In this document: piece by piece, positions 17,826-27,121 of the stretch
Position numbering within the stretch: position 1 is the first letter of the stretch
Layout: the number at the start of each line of letters is the position of its first letter
Origin: an uncultured Thiotrichaceae bacterium
GTDB taxonomy: Bacteria; Pseudomonadota; Gammaproteobacteria; Thiotrichales; Thiotrichaceae
Length of the DNA stretch: 64,000 nucleotides
Direction: 5' to 3'
NCBI GenBank assembly: GCA_902727985.1
Contig: CACVAY010000145.1
Coordinates: 1-64,000, forward strand
Translations under genes and position numbers: made by a program
The notes under the pieces: generated by a model
The model's database searches: none
What the model was told of the DNA's origin: nothing
Seen by the model: the letters and a program-made list of their open reading frames with translations, nothing else

Positions 17826-18563
17826 ATGAATGATCAACAGCTTTTACGCTATAGCCGTCAAATCCTGCTTCCTGAGGTTGGCATTGATGGTCAGCAAGAA
17901 ATCCTTGCTTCACGTGTATTAGTCATTGGTATGGGAGGCTTAGGTTCACCGATAACCTTGTACCTTGCTGCATCAGGTGTTGGTCATCTCACACTCTTAG
18001 ACTTTGATGAGGTAGAACTAAGTAATCTGCAACGTCAAATCATTCATAATGAACATTCAATCGGCACGGCTAAAACGCTTTCTGCTCAAGTACAAGCAGC
18101 AAAAATTAATTCAGAAATCCAGATCAATACCATTAATCAAAAACTCGACCCAAAAGCACTGTCAGACATCATTTCAGACCATGATATCATTGTCGATGGT
18201 AGCGATAATTTTGAAACGCGTTTTATGGTTAACCAACTCTGCCATGATACACAAAAACCATTAGTATCAGGTGCTGTCATCCGTATGGAAGGACAGATTA
18301 GCACCTACGATTTTCGTGAACAGAATGCGCCCTGTTACCGCTGTCTTTATGCAGAAGAAGGGGAAACAGAAGATACGTGTAGCACCACGGGCGTTTTATC
18401 CCCGGTGGCAGGTATTGTCGGTAGCATTCAAGCCACCGAGGTGCTAAAGATTATTACTGGCCTACCTACCTTGCATGGAAAACTCTTACTGCTGGATGCC
18501 AAATATATGCAGTTTAGAACAATGAACCTCAAAAAAGATCCTGCTTGCCCTGTCTGTAACTAA
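17826..18563 (+). CDS. moeB: MoeB/ThiF/HesA-family adenylyltransferase
   Basis: This 245-aa E1-like enzyme has the ATP site VLVIGMGGLGSP, the NLQRQIIH arginine segment, VDGSDNFETRF, and zinc cysteines in CYRCL and CPVC. The length and layout fit MoeB, which adenylates the C-terminal Gly of MoaD for molybdopterin synthesis. ThiF, which acts on ThiS, is very close. No moaD, moaE or thiS gene is adjacent, so the partner is unproven. CSTTGVLSP contains the conserved Cys region. It is convergent with ald, with overlapping 3' ends. Confidence 0.8.
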   Translation: MNDQQLLRYSRQILLPEVGIDGQQEILASRVLVIGMGGLGSPITLYLAASGVGHLTLLDFDEVELSNLQRQIIHNEHSIGTAKTLSAQVQAAKINSEIQINTINQKLDPKALSDIISDHDIIVDGSDNFETRFMVNQLCHDTQKPLVSGAVIRMEGQISTYDFREQNAPCYRCLYAEEGETEDTCSTTGVLSPVAGIVGSIQATEVLKIITGLPTLHGKLLLLDAKYMQFRTMNLKKDPACPVCN

Positions 18564-19657
18564 GCTCTACTCAAATCCTGTAATGCTTTCTGCACTGCAG
18601 GGTGGACAATTTCACCGTTTTGAATATTTAAGCCATTTGCCAAGCCCTTGTGCTTCGCGCAGGCTTGCTCAACGCCCTCATTCGCCAATGACAGAATCGA
18701 ACGCAAGGTCACATTTGTTAATGCTTTCGTTGCGGTAACCGCACAAGCACTCGGAATATTCGCGACACAATAATGAATCACCCCATCAACGATATAGGTT
18801 GGATTATCGTGGGTAGTGGGTTTCGAGGTTTCAGCGCAGCCTCCTTGGTCAATGGCAACATCCACCAATACAGAACCATCCGACATAGCTTGTACTATCT
18901 CACGTGTAATGAGCTTAGGTGCATTTTCACCAGGAATTAACACGGAACCTATCAACACATCTGCACAAATCGCTGCCTGATAAATATTAGCCATATTGGA
19001 GAATACCGTTTTGATTTTTGCGCCAAAACGTATATCTAATTCCCGCAGACGGTTTGTATCAATATCAAGAATGGTGACATCCGCCCCCATACCGATAGCT
19101 ATTCGTGCTGCCTCAACACCGACAATACCAGCACCTAGCACCACAACGTTCGCAGGTAGAACACCCGGCACCCCTCCCAATAAAGTACCCTTGCCTCCAA
19201 GATGCATTTGCAAAGCATTCGCCCCCACTTGTGTCGCTAAACGTCCCGCAATCTCGCTCATAGGAATTAATAAAGGCAAAAAGCCATGTTGATCAGTCAC
19301 TGTCTCATAAGCAATGGCGGTGATATTTTTTTCTAATAATACCTTCACCAATTCCGGTACAGCAGCCAAATGTAGATAGCAAAAAAGTATTTGTTCATCA
19401 CGAAGCAGTTCATATTCCTGCTGCTGCGGCTCTTTAACCTTGATAATCATATCAGCAGCTGCATAAACCTCATTGGCGGAAGCCATAATATTGGCACCTG
19501 TATTGATGTACTCCTCATCAGAATACCCCACTGCCTCACCTGCTGTTGATTGCACCAGTACGCGATGTCCAGCGCTACATAGTTCAGTAACACCTAACGG
19601 TAATAGAGCAACACGGTGCTCTTGCGATTTAATCTCTTTTGGAATCCCAATAATCAT
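18560..19657 (-). CDS. ald: Alanine dehydrogenase
   Basis: This 365-aa NAD-dependent enzyme starts MIIGIPKEIKSQEHRVALLP, the alanine dehydrogenase / transhydrogenase alpha N-terminus. It has the KVKEPQ substrate lysine region, VVVLGAGIVGVEAARIA for NAD, and VDVAIDQGGCAETSKPT. It interconverts L-alanine and pyruvate plus ammonia. The ATG at 19657 is chosen because GAGGAGG lies upstream. The preceding TTG (19660) is less likely. Length is typical. Its last four bases overlap the end of the moeB-like gene. Confidence 0.93.
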   Translation of the reverse strand: MIIGIPKEIKSQEHRVALLPLGVTELCSAGHRVLVQSTAGEAVGYSDEEYINTGANIMASANEVYAAADMIIKVKEPQQQEYELLRDEQILFCYLHLAAVPELVKVLLEKNITAIAYETVTDQHGFLPLLIPMSEIAGRLATQVGANALQMHLGGKGTLLGGVPGVLPANVVVLGAGIVGVEAARIAIGMGADVTILDIDTNRLRELDIRFGAKIKTVFSNMANIYQAAICADVLIGSVLIPGENAPKLITREIVQAMSDGSVLVDVAIDQGGCAETSKPTTHDNPTYIVDGVIHYCVANIPSACAVTATKALTNVTLRSILSLANEGVEQACAKHKGLANGLNIQNGEIVHPAVQKALQDLSRA

Positions 19658-19898
19658 CAAGCGTATCCTCCTCGGTTTTTTTAGGTCAATACTTTCGGAT
19701 TATGGGAGCTGATCCTGCTTTTATCCAAACAAGTATGAGAAATGCATATTATTAAAGTATAGGCATCTCTGACTTATTCGCGACTCAATTCTTTGATACG
19801 AGAATCTACTCAGGTTTCTGAAAGAGTTCGGATAAAAGCTTCGCAATTTAATGAATCCCCTACTATCATTGTCCGTTCATGAAAACTTCATCCACATA

Positions 19899-20912
19899 AT
19901 GAGAACACGAAAACGCCATCAACTAGCTTTGGGGGTGGCTTTATCCATAAGCACTCATCATGCGATTGCAGATATGAGTGCCGCACAGGCTGTCACTGAT
20001 TTTTATGACGCCATTCAAAAGCAGGAGTGCGAAAAGGCAATAAAACTCCGACTCGATTATTCTTTGGCGGATTGTGCAAAAATCGATGTCGTTTACTTAC
20101 ATCATGCTGTCGATAAAAAAACATACGGCGACAACACTGTCGTATATTTGGAAATTGATACGGAAGCAGCCTCTATTAATCGCTACTTTTCTGGCTACAC
20201 ACGTTTACAAAAAATCAACCAGCGCTGGCTTATTATTGGCCCTTATAAAAACGCGAAAGACTATAGTCTTGATGAATATATTGCTGAATTTCTCCCCACC
20301 AATAAAAACAAGCAGCCTAGCCAAAGTACTAAAAAAGAGTCCCAAGAACTTCCTAGTGGGGATATTGTTGCAGTAAACAAATTAGCAACCCCAGACTCCC
20401 AAACCTCTCAATCAAAAAAACAACAGCAAGAAATAAAACCGCTATCGAAAAAAGCTCAAAACACCGAAGAATCTATTGCCTATGCCAACGGTCAAATTCC
20501 TATAGAGGGTAATTTTGTCGCCTTGCTCAAATCACTTCGAGAGATTTTTACGGCAGAAGATCCAGGTATTATTCTGGTTGATCAGAGTCAGTCACTCTTG
20601 TACTTTTATGAAAATAACAATCAATTGTCTGGACTCTATCCCATTTTATCGTCAAACCTTTCTAATATACCTGCGGGACTCTATATCATACCCTTCGAAG
20701 CCCCATCAGGAACAGGAACAACAAACAGCAACAGCTTCATGCTAGAAAAGATTGTCATTAGTGGAAATAAGGAATTTTTATTGGGTGACATTCATTTTAT
20801 TCGTAATTATTTTGATAATGACAAAAAAAATAGTTTCGCACTAAGCCCCATCGATATCGGTAAGCTGCAGAAACTGATCACTTCAGACACAATTGTTTAT
20901 ATTGCCCAATAG
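19899..20912 (+). CDS. Exported protein with NTF2-like and degenerate L,D-transpeptidase-like domains
   Basis: The ATG at 19899 gives a 337-aa protein with a signal-like start (MRTRKRHQLALGVALSIS..AIA). An upstream ATG at 19851 would add 16 residues. Residues ~25-120 resemble an NTF2/DUF4440-like fold (AAQAVTDFYDAIQ, RWLIIGPYK). A Ser/Lys/Gln-rich linker follows. The C-terminal ~120 residues look like a YkuD domain (ILVDQSQSLLYFYENN, IPAGLYIIPFEAP, FALSPIDIGKLQKLI). The catalytic HGxxx..SHGC[I/V]R segment, including its Cys, is missing. It may be a non-catalytic peptidoglycan-associated protein. The domain calls are inference. Confidence 0.6.
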   Translation: MRTRKRHQLALGVALSISTHHAIADMSAAQAVTDFYDAIQKQECEKAIKLRLDYSLADCAKIDVVYLHHAVDKKTYGDNTVVYLEIDTEAASINRYFSGYTRLQKINQRWLIIGPYKNAKDYSLDEYIAEFLPTNKNKQPSQSTKKESQELPSGDIVAVNKLATPDSQTSQSKKQQQEIKPLSKKAQNTEESIAYANGQIPIEGNFVALLKSLREIFTAEDPGIILVDQSQSLLYFYENNNQLSGLYPILSSNLSNIPAGLYIIPFEAPSGTGTTNSNSFMLEKIVISGNKEFLLGDIHFIRNYFDNDKKNSFALSPIDIGKLQKLITSDTIVYIAQ

Positions 20913-21213
20913 ATGTTTTTTTATATCATATATAATAATAAATAAACGCGAAGACATAAATACTTTACCCAAATAAGCTGTTTTCTTCAATCAACGTTAA
21001 ATTGTTTAAAAACTAAACAAATTGGTGAAAAGTTTCTGAATGTCAGCTAAATAAACGTTTGATCATTGCATAAGTTTCTATCATAATAATCTTATATTCA
21101 ATATTTATAGCTTCTTGTGAAAAAAACTTAAAGTATTTTATGAAGGTCTAAGGCAAAACACGGAATGTTTCCTCAGGCCCAATTTTAACCTTATCACTAC
21201 AGCGTCCTTTTTT
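20913..21213 (+). promoter_or_regulatory. AT-rich intergenic region with a small hairpin
   Basis: This 301-base gap has a 7-bp inverted repeat around 21003-21021 (TTGTTTA / TAAACAA). It lacks a following T-run. No ORF or clear promoter was recognised. It should hold the promoter of the coiled-coil/thiolase-like operon. Confidence 0.35.
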
Positions 21214-22098
21214 ATGAGAGTCTTGGGAGTGCTGGCCGGAACGATTATTGCAATTTTCATCATTTCAATGAGCTTCATGATGATGAGCAACAATCAGGCA
21301 ACGCCAGAGCCACATGGAAATGTAGAGGAAACGCCTCGTAATGGCGTGCAGTCAAGCAACGCGCCCGGCATTGCTGAAAACCAAGTAAAACTCGAATACC
21401 TCAAAGAACAGTTAAAACAACAAAGCTATGAAACGGCTTTTGAATACCAACAACGGATAGAGAAAACCCGCCTGGAATACCAGAACCTCCTTAAACAACA
21501 GGAAATGCTACATGAGTCCGGAATCATTCAAAGCCAACAAAACCATGAAAAGATACTGAAGCAACAAGAGCTCCAAAAAGAATATCTTCGTCATCAACAA
21601 AACCTCGATAGCTTTGACAAAGAAAAGACCCATGAAGTCGCCATGGCAGATCGACTTATTGCCTTTGAAACACGTAAACAACTCCTTAAACAACAGCATG
21701 AAGAAGCACTTGTTGTGCAAAATGATAATGCCTTTAAACAATCCTTAATGACTTACTCTATGGTGATCAGCTTCACTGTCTTACTATTAAGCATTTCCTA
21801 CTATTTAGTTAGCGCGCGAGCAGCCAGCAAACAACGTGAACTCGTGAGACTTGAACAGGAACATATCTATGCTTTGAAGCAGCAAGAATCCATGCAGGAA
21901 ACGCGCATCAAAGTACTAGAATCTATTTCTGACTTACCCGAGAAAGACAAAAAAGAAATCATTGTAGGCTTAGTTGGCCTTAATCGACCTTTCGAAGAAC
22001 TTGAAGAAAAGCGTATCCAAGAACCCCCTATAGAAATTGAGTTAACGGAACTCACTCCTCCACAATTAGATACACGAGTTAGCTCCACTTCATCATAA
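21214..22098 (+). CDS. Coiled-coil membrane protein
   Basis: This 294-aa protein has an N-terminal TM segment (LGVLAGTIIAIFIISMSFMMM). A long Gln/Glu/Lys-rich coiled coil follows (~45-165, with repeated LKQQ and EYQ units), then a second TM segment (~172-195, MVISFTVLLLSISYYLV), and an acidic cytoplasmic tail. The two TM segments place the coiled coil in the periplasm. The stop overlaps the next start (TAATG), so it is translationally coupled to the thiolase-like gene. It could anchor that pair at the membrane. No family was recognised. Confidence 0.7.
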   Translation: MRVLGVLAGTIIAIFIISMSFMMMSNNQATPEPHGNVEETPRNGVQSSNAPGIAENQVKLEYLKEQLKQQSYETAFEYQQRIEKTRLEYQNLLKQQEMLHESGIIQSQQNHEKILKQQELQKEYLRHQQNLDSFDKEKTHEVAMADRLIAFETRKQLLKQQHEEALVVQNDNAFKQSLMTYSMVISFTVLLLSISYYLVSARAASKQRELVRLEQEHIYALKQQESMQETRIKVLESISDLPEKDKKEIIVGLVGLNRPFEELEEKRIQEPPIEIELTELTPPQLDTRVSSTSS

Positions 22099-23312
22099 TG
22101 CCTCAGAAACCAGACACGGTGTATCTTGTTGATGGGCTTCGGACACCCTACTTAACAAGCCATGATTCCACTCACACTCTCTCTTCCGCTGATTTATTAA
22201 CATCATTAAGTCAACAATTTTTAATCCGACAACCTTTTCTTGCTGGTGACTTAGATGCTGTGTTCGTCGCAAGCTCAACTCCCGTACAATTTGAAAACCT
22301 TGCGTATACACTGACTAAACGACTACATAGCAATGCATCACCTTACTATTTTACAGCCAATGGCCCATTAACTGGAAACTTGGCACTATCCGAAGCAATT
22401 CACAAGATCTCTCATCAACAGCAGCAATTGATTCTTGTTGGAGGTGTCGATACATTTCCACTGCCCAAAAGAGAAACGACTGGATTAACGACTCCAAACG
22501 CAATGGGGGATCTGCTTAAGAAAATGCATCCCGTACAATCTCTTGTTGAACAACTAACAGGAGACACAAAAACGGCTGATACGAACCCTGCTCTTGTTGA
22601 GCATGCTGAAAAACTAGCTATGCAACATCTTATCTCTCCTGATCAGATGTCAGAGTATGCACAACTCAGTCGCAGACGCCTCCAATACGCACAACGCAAC
22701 AACCTGCTGAAAATGATTACCCCTCTGTACTACCCTAATACGAATATCCAGAAAAGTGACCATAGCGTTAGCGCAGGCTTGACACAACATCATCATAAAG
22801 ACGGACTACAGCTACTCTCGGATGATGCTTTACCTGTGCATGCAAATGCGGCATGCTCCGCCCTCATAGCTAGCGGCTCTGCCGTTAAACACTATAATCT
22901 TCCGGTATTGGCTACACTCACTGCCCCTACTTTCAGCCGCACTCAAAACCTGCCCCTAGAGAATGTTGACAATACACCTAATTCCGCTGTTGCAGAGTTG
23001 TTGGATTCACATCAACTATCCATGAATGATATCGACTACTGGGAATACCATGAAAGTTCTGCAGCAGACATACTTGTTGCCAAACAGTGCGCCGACAAAA
23101 GCACTTTTTCGAGTATGAAGAATGTCAATATTGATGGAGGATCACTAGCACTAGGCTCTGCACCCTGCACGAATGTCTTTCGCGAAATCGTCCAACTCGC
23201 TCATATTCTAAAGCGCAAAAAAGGCACGTATGGCATAGCAACGGCAAGCAGTACTGATCAACATAGTTTTGCGGTTTTATTAAAAGCCAGTCAGGAAAAT
23301 ATACATGAGTAG
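22098..23312 (+). CDS. Thiolase-fold protein lacking catalytic residues
   Basis: This 404-aa protein aligns by eye with FadI/FadA-type thiolases across its length (TVYLVDGLRTPYL, LILVGGVDTF, VNIDGGSLALG, GIATASS). The active site is lost. The nucleophilic Cys region (SRACATS in FadI) reads ANGPLTG (87-93) with no Cys. The His of GHP is S354. The second Cys is Ser near 384. Only the His of WEYHE (H318) remains. It is therefore probably not a working thiolase. It overlaps the FadJ-like gene by 8 bases. A structural or ligand-binding role is inferred. Confidence 0.8.
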   Translation: MPQKPDTVYLVDGLRTPYLTSHDSTHTLSSADLLTSLSQQFLIRQPFLAGDLDAVFVASSTPVQFENLAYTLTKRLHSNASPYYFTANGPLTGNLALSEAIHKISHQQQQLILVGGVDTFPLPKRETTGLTTPNAMGDLLKKMHPVQSLVEQLTGDTKTADTNPALVEHAEKLAMQHLISPDQMSEYAQLSRRRLQYAQRNNLLKMITPLYYPNTNIQKSDHSVSAGLTQHHHKDGLQLLSDDALPVHANAACSALIASGSAVKHYNLPVLATLTAPTFSRTQNLPLENVDNTPNSAVAELLDSHQLSMNDIDYWEYHESSAADILVAKQCADKSTFSSMKNVNIDGGSLALGSAPCTNVFREIVQLAHILKRKKGTYGIATASSTDQHSFAVLLKASQENIHE

Positions 23313-25278
23313 CTTGCAATATTTTACGGTATCCAGAACACCGGAAAATGTGGCAATTGTTAGTCTCAAAGAAAAGACATCAAAACCTTTGACGCTCTCT
23401 TCTCCATTGCTTTATGAGCTATTGGAAATCATTGCCAGCATTGAAGAAAGCAAACTCAAAGGCATGATCTTTCGTAGTGAGTCGGTAGACAGTTTCCTTA
23501 CGGGGCTTGAAGCTGAAACCTTAGCATCTCTCACTGATAAAAATGCCACTCCAGAGCAGATCATGGGATTTGTCAGCCTGGGTAGCAAAGTCTGCCGCCA
23601 ACTAGAAAAGCTACATTGCCCAACCGTTGCCATCATTCATGGCGAATGCACAGGAGCAGGCATCGAATTAGCATTCGCTTGTGATTATCACATCGCCACA
23701 CAAAGTGCGCTAACCCAACTTTTTTACTCGGAAATAGAACAGGGATACACGCTAGGTTTTGGCAGTGTTACAAGACTCATCAAGAAAATAGGTTTACATG
23801 AAACCTTGTCTTTCTTACAAAAGAAAAAACCTATCAAAGAAAATCTTAACTTAGGTATCCTTGATCATATTATCGATGCACACAAAGCTTTGCCATTGGC
23901 TCAGCTTCTCATCAGCAATCATCCAGAAACACGAAAAGAGTCTTATTCAGCGCTCAGACAATTATTACCTGCCAAGTTCGAAGAAAGCCTGAGTGCACAA
24001 TCCCTAAAGGGACATATTCCCGCTATCAAAAGACAGGTGCTAGAAAACATCTTACAGACTTGGAAAACCTATTCATCCAGCGATGAGGCAATTCAGGAAG
24101 AAGTCTCAGCTGCAACAAGACTTTTCCATAGCAAGACAGTAAGAAATGCTGCGCATGTTTATTCAACCGATCTCGACATCATTGCAAGAATACCAAAGTC
24201 GTTTTCTAAACAAAAACGCATCCATATCATTGGCTGTAGCACCATTGGTAGATCACTGGCATCACGATGTGCTTTTAATCATTTATTGGTAAGTATTCAT
24301 GATAGTCGCCCCAATGCACTGGCTAATTGTTACCAGCAGTTATCAAACACCGTAAAACAACAGTACGCAGACTTTCCTGAAGAGCAAATAGACATTCTGG
24401 ACAATCTCATCATCGACACCCACAACGACGGCTTGCGTTATGCAGACGTTGTCATTGAAGCAATACAAGAAGATAAGCATGCTAAAAGCTCTCTGCTGAG
24501 AGAAATTACCCATCAAGCAACATCCGACGCACTAATTTTCACAACAAGTGCCAGCATCCCGCTCAATGAAATTTGCAAAGATATGAGTGAGCCTGAGCGA
24601 CTGTTGGGCCTGAATCTATCGCACCCAGATTTTAATAGTACTTTGGCGGAACTATCTGCTAGTGACGATACTCAGCATGATATAACAGATGTCAGCGCCT
24701 TCATTAGCACCTTGGGCTTATCCCCTATTTATGTCAAAAAATCACCAGGATTTGTCTCAACTCGCTTAATCATGAATTACTTCTCAGAAGCACTGAAATT
24801 GCATCAACAAGGCATGAGGATTGCTGATATTGATGACGCAGCTTTGGCGCTGGATATGCAATACCCGCCTTTTGAGATGATGGATATCATTGGTTTAGAA
24901 CACTGCTTAACCATTATGGAAATACTTTCTGAACATCTCTCAATCGACATTCCCTTGCCACTCATGCAAAAAGTTGATCAAGGGTTCAGAGGTAAAAACT
25001 CTGGTGAAGGCTTCTATAAATATAAGGATGGTCAGAAACGCCCACAGGTCACTGATAACCTAAAAAGGCAATTGAAGAAATCTGACTCAACGTCTATTCA
25101 GAAAGCGCTACTTTCAAGCATTATTAATGAAGCACGTCAATGCGAACAAGATAACCTCGTTGACTGTGCCGCTAAAATTGATTTACTGACGGTTAAATCC
25201 CTAGGCTTTAGTCTAGAAAAAGGTGGCTGTTTGAACTACCTTAAACAAACACAAACTAACGAGAACTCTAACGATTAA
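23305..25278 (+). CDS. FadJ/FadB-like enoyl-CoA hydratase/3-hydroxyacyl-CoA dehydrogenase, partly degenerate
   Basis: This 657-aa protein has an N-terminal crotonase domain (HGECTGAGIELAFACDY with E121, and YSEIEQG with E143, the two acid residues of hydratases). A C-terminal dehydrogenase half begins near 303. In the second half the NAD motif is GCSTIG (310-315) rather than GxGxMG, and the catalytic His motif GLHFFNP reads GLNLSHP, so N437 replaces His. E449 is retained. The hydratase may still work, but the dehydrogenase probably does not. It is ~60 residues shorter than FadJ. It pairs with the defective thiolase-like gene upstream. Confidence 0.8.
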   Translation: MSSLQYFTVSRTPENVAIVSLKEKTSKPLTLSSPLLYELLEIIASIEESKLKGMIFRSESVDSFLTGLEAETLASLTDKNATPEQIMGFVSLGSKVCRQLEKLHCPTVAIIHGECTGAGIELAFACDYHIATQSALTQLFYSEIEQGYTLGFGSVTRLIKKIGLHETLSFLQKKKPIKENLNLGILDHIIDAHKALPLAQLLISNHPETRKESYSALRQLLPAKFEESLSAQSLKGHIPAIKRQVLENILQTWKTYSSSDEAIQEEVSAATRLFHSKTVRNAAHVYSTDLDIIARIPKSFSKQKRIHIIGCSTIGRSLASRCAFNHLLVSIHDSRPNALANCYQQLSNTVKQQYADFPEEQIDILDNLIIDTHNDGLRYADVVIEAIQEDKHAKSSLLREITHQATSDALIFTTSASIPLNEICKDMSEPERLLGLNLSHPDFNSTLAELSASDDTQHDITDVSAFISTLGLSPIYVKKSPGFVSTRLIMNYFSEALKLHQQGMRIADIDDAALALDMQYPPFEMMDIIGLEHCLTIMEILSEHLSIDIPLPLMQKVDQGFRGKNSGEGFYKYKDGQKRPQVTDNLKRQLKKSDSTSIQKALLSSIINEARQCEQDNLVDCAAKIDLLTVKSLGFSLEKGGCLNYLKQTQTNENSND

Positions 25279-25418
25279 TGACGCCCTTCATCATCAAACA
25301 TGCGTTCAATTAACTCATCAGCGGTTTTCTCTTTTGACATTCCTGACACCACAGCAATAAAGGCCAGGAAAACCACTAAACCCATTAGAATAAAAATAAG
25401 ATTCGCTACTAATACCAT
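25275..25418 (-). CDS. Small single-pass membrane protein (47 aa)
   Basis: This ORF is too short for usual thresholds. It reads MVLVANLIFILMGLVVFLAF onward, a strong N-terminal TM helix, then a charged tail (SKEKTADELIERMFDDEGRH). AGGGG lies nine bases before the ATG at 25418. Its stop overlaps the convergent FadJ-like gene by 4 bases. The hydrophobic-then-charged layout and ribosome site support a real gene. The function is unknown. Confidence 0.6.
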   Translation of the reverse strand: MVLVANLIFILMGLVVFLAFIAVVSGMSKEKTADELIERMFDDEGRH

Positions 25419-25615
25419 CACTTGCCCCTGTGGCTAAATAACCCCCAGCAACGCTAGACATTTACCACTTTTAATAAACTGTTTAAATTTCTTTTAATTG
25501 TCTGACTTTCGACCACTATAGGCGTTAACAGTTCCCTTACGAATTTAGAGAAAAGCTGAAACCTTGAGTAATTTACGGTAAGGTGCGGCTTTATTTTTTT
25601 GGTTGGAGAACGTTT

Positions 25616-26314
25616 ATGGCTCGTCAGACTGATTTTATCGCACCATCTATTCTTTCCGCTGACTTTGCTCGCTTGGGCGAAGAAGTTGATAATGTATTAG
25701 CCGCAGGAGCAGATATCGTACACTTCGATGTCATGGATAATCACTATGTACCAAACCTAACTATTGGTCCATTGGTTTGTGAAGCATTAAGAAACCACGG
25801 TGTTACAGCACCTATTGATGTACATCTTATGGTTAAGCCAGTTGATCGTATTATCCCTGATTTTGCCAGTGCTGGCGCAAGCTACATTACTTTTCATCCA
25901 GAAGCCTCTGAACACGTTGACCGCACATTGGGCATGATCCGTGAACTGGGTTGTAAGTCAGGTTTGGTATTCAACCCTGCAACTCCCCTTTCTCAACTAG
26001 AATACGTGATGGATAAAGTCGACATGATTTTATTGATGTCGGTAAACCCCGGTTTCGGTGGACAAAGCTTCATCCCATCTTCACTTGATAAGCTGCGTCA
26101 AGTACGCAAGATGATCGATGAATCAGGATACGATATCCGTCTTGAAATCGATGGTGGCGTAAAAGCAAACAACATCAAAGAAATCAAAGAAGCAGGCGCT
26201 GATACCTTCGTTGCTGGCTCTGCAATCTTTGGTGCAAAGAATGACGACGATGCAAATATTTACGATACAATTTGTGATGAATTCCGCAACGAACTCGCAG
26301 CCGCTTCTATTTAA
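25616..26314 (+). CDS. rpe: Ribulose-phosphate 3-epimerase
   Basis: This 232-aa TIM barrel has [50 protein letters not shown] and LEIDGGV, all standard Rpe motifs. Metal and acid-base residues lie in the HFDVMD and DGG segments. It interconverts ribulose-5-phosphate and xylulose-5-phosphate. The ATG at 25616 is chosen for GGAGAA at 25604-25609. The longer GTG start at 25583 adds a non-homologous tail. The rpe-gph-trpE-trpG order is common in gammaproteobacteria. Confidence 0.97.
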   Translation: MARQTDFIAPSILSADFARLGEEVDNVLAAGADIVHFDVMDNHYVPNLTIGPLVCEALRNHGVTAPIDVHLMVKPVDRIIPDFASAGASYITFHPEASEHVDRTLGMIRELGCKSGLVFNPATPLSQLEYVMDKVDMILLMSVNPGFGGQSFIPSSLDKLRQVRKMIDESGYDIRLEIDGGVKANNIKEIKEAGADTFVAGSAIFGAKNDDDANIYDTICDEFRNELAAASI

Positions 26315-26328
26315 TCGAGCCTCTTAAA

Positions 26329-27018
26329 ATGAAAACTTTTTCACCTAAAATGGTGCTCATCGATGTCGATGGCACACTCGTAGATAGCGTGCCCGATTTA
26401 GCCTGGTGCGTTGATGAAATGCTCAAACGAATCGACATGCAACCACATGGTGAAGAGGTTGTGCGGAACTGGGTTGGTAATGGCGTTGTACGTTTAGTCG
26501 AGCGCGCCCTTACCAATGACCTTGATGGCTTTCCTGATAAGGCTTTATTCGATAAGGCGATGCCTATTTTTGATGAACTTTACTCGGTTTATCATTCAGA
26601 TCGTAGCGAACTGTATCCTGGCGTTAAAGAGGGCTTAGAATATCTGCACTCTGTTGAAGGGCTAGCTATTGGTTGCGTCACAAATAAGGCAGAACGCTTT
26701 ACTATACCGATTCTGAAAAACCTGGGCATTCATGATGATTTTGAGATTATCGTCTGCGGCGATACCCTTGAGAAGAAAAAGCCTGACCCAATGCCATTAC
26801 TACACTCAGCAGAAGCCTTGGGGGCAAAACCTGAAGAATCATTAATGCTAGGTGATTCTAAGTCTGATGTAAAAGCTGCCCGCGCTGCAGGTTTTTCTAT
26901 CATTTGTATGTCATATGGCTATAATCATGGCGAAGATATTCGTATTTATGAGCCTGATGCAGTGATTGACTCAATGACCGAATTAACGCAGCTTATTAAA
27001 TCAACTCATACGGTTTAA
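26329..27018 (+). CDS. gph: Phosphoglycolate phosphatase
   Basis: This 229-aa HAD-family phosphatase has the nucleophile motif LIDVDGTLVDS (residues ~11-21), VTNK, the lysine region KKKPDPMPL, and LGDSKSDV. The cap-1 insertion and position directly after rpe fit Gph, which removes 2-phosphoglycolate. It is 14 bases from rpe and certainly in the same operon. Confidence 0.95.
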   Translation: MKTFSPKMVLIDVDGTLVDSVPDLAWCVDEMLKRIDMQPHGEEVVRNWVGNGVVRLVERALTNDLDGFPDKALFDKAMPIFDELYSVYHSDRSELYPGVKEGLEYLHSVEGLAIGCVTNKAERFTIPILKNLGIHDDFEIIVCGDTLEKKKPDPMPLLHSAEALGAKPEESLMLGDSKSDVKAARAAGFSIICMSYGYNHGEDIRIYEPDAVIDSMTELTQLIKSTHTV

Positions 27019-27121
27019 ATCATGACAAATAGACTCAGATTGTTACGATGGCACACTAAATAGTTTTATTCGGGATTTATTCCCCATACTATTCTATTGA
27101 CATCTTTCCTGAGTCTTTTCT

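Noticed and set aside
27022-27063. 13-codon frame with one Trp codon before trpE, like a trp leader peptide
   Set aside because: There is no ribosome site, a single Trp codon, and no terminator/antiterminator hairpin between it and trpE.
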